From Rhizomonospora bruguierae (GTDB taxonomy: Bacteria; Actinomycetota; Actinomycetes; Mycobacteriales; Micromonosporaceae), in the NCBI RefSeq assembly GCF_018397995.1, contig NZ_BBQH01000019.1, positions 1-64,000 of the forward strand: DNA of 64,000 bases. The letters are read 5' to 3'. The notes beneath the pieces are model-generated. The model was not told the origin of the DNA. It worked only from the letters and a program-made list of their open reading frames with translations, and did not search any database. Position numbers and translations under genes: made by a program. How positions within the stretch are numbered: position 1 is the first letter of the stretch; the number at the start of each line of letters is the position of its first letter. Shown here one piece after another: positions 63,941 through 64,000 of the stretch.

Positions 63941-63975
63941 AAACGCTCCCGGAGAGAATCTCTCCGGGAGCGTTT
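63941..63975 (-). terminator. terminator of the leftward tRNA gene
   Basis: AAACGCTCCCGGAGAG pairs perfectly with 63960-63975 (16 bp, 3-base loop). On the minus strand the stem is followed by a short T-run (TTTTCG). It lies 5 bases after the tRNA 3' end. Confidence 0.85.
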
Positions 63976-63979
63976 CCCG

Positions 63980-64000
63980 TGGTAGCGGGGACAGGATTTG
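63980..64000 (-). tRNA. 3' end of a tRNA gene (partial), probably tRNA-fMet
   Basis: On the minus strand the sequence reads CAAATCCTGTCCCCGCTACCA: half of a T loop, the T-stem strand, an acceptor strand CCCCGCT and an encoded A-CCA end. The rest is outside the window. The T arm and acceptor resemble actinobacterial initiator tRNA-Met, but the anticodon is not visible. Confidence 0.75.

Overview
The window is chromosomal DNA of a high-GC Gram-positive bacterium, very probably a member of the Micromonosporaceae (Actinobacteria). This rests on G/C-dominated codon third positions, frequent GTG starts, many 1- or 4-base stop/start overlaps, and marker genes: two WhiB proteins, nickel superoxide dismutase with its SodX protease, the fused 2-oxoglutarate decarboxylase Kgd, SigR/RsrA-type redox control and ribosomal protein bL37. 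I see no phage, transposon, plasmid or CRISPR signature; it reads as ordinary core and near-core chromosome.

Layout. 0-5.5 kb: start of a leftward gene, a small membrane protein, a guanidino-group hydrolase translationally coupled to ornithine aminotransferase (arginine catabolism), an FHA protein coupled to pterin carbinolamine dehydratase, and a lipoprotein. 5.5-14.7 kb: a giant SCO7613-like membrane protein, an acyltransferase and a patatin, a Ser/Thr kinase, a sugar-type ABC ATPase, and a repeat protein with Ca-binding-like loops. 14.7-20.2 kb: glycerol kinase, then an MprA-MprB-PepD envelope-stress unit whose two promoters share one regulator-like site. 20.3-24.9 kb: a PadR/DUF4097 operon with a palindromic operator, a probable ornithine-lipid pair (OlsB-OlsA) and a luciferase-like oxidoreductase. 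25-40.8 kb: an ABC exporter, kgd, an MMPL transporter, a lipoprotein hydrolase, a quinone-reductase-like MDR, malic enzyme, divergent sodX/sodN with a GNAT, an orphan RsbW-like kinase, a FadR-type regulator and a lipid kinase.

40.8-57.8 kb resembles the order whiB1-pdtaS-TB7.3-rshA-sigH-SRAP-aroA-rsgA known from Mycobacterium tuberculosis (Rv3219 to Rv3228). Differences are a sulfate-reduction operon between whiB1 and pdtaS, and a sugar isomerase, an MFS exporter/TetR pair and bL37 further on. The sulfur operon carries a Cys-containing leader peptide and a 52-residue zinc-ribbon protein. hisN, a membrane transporter, a MEDS/ATPase anti-sigma-like protein, aminopeptidase N and a nuclease-like protein follow; the window ends inside a leftward tRNA gene.

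Regulatory signals visible in the sequence: a near-consensus CRP box before whiB1, a SigR-type promoter (GGAAT-N19-GTT) before sigR together with a long and a short possible SigR start, a PadR palindrome, a probable TetR operator, MprA-like tandem repeats, and several strong hairpin terminators. Coordinates of starts were chosen from Shine-Dalgarno sequences, overlaps and family length; alternatives are given where they are open.
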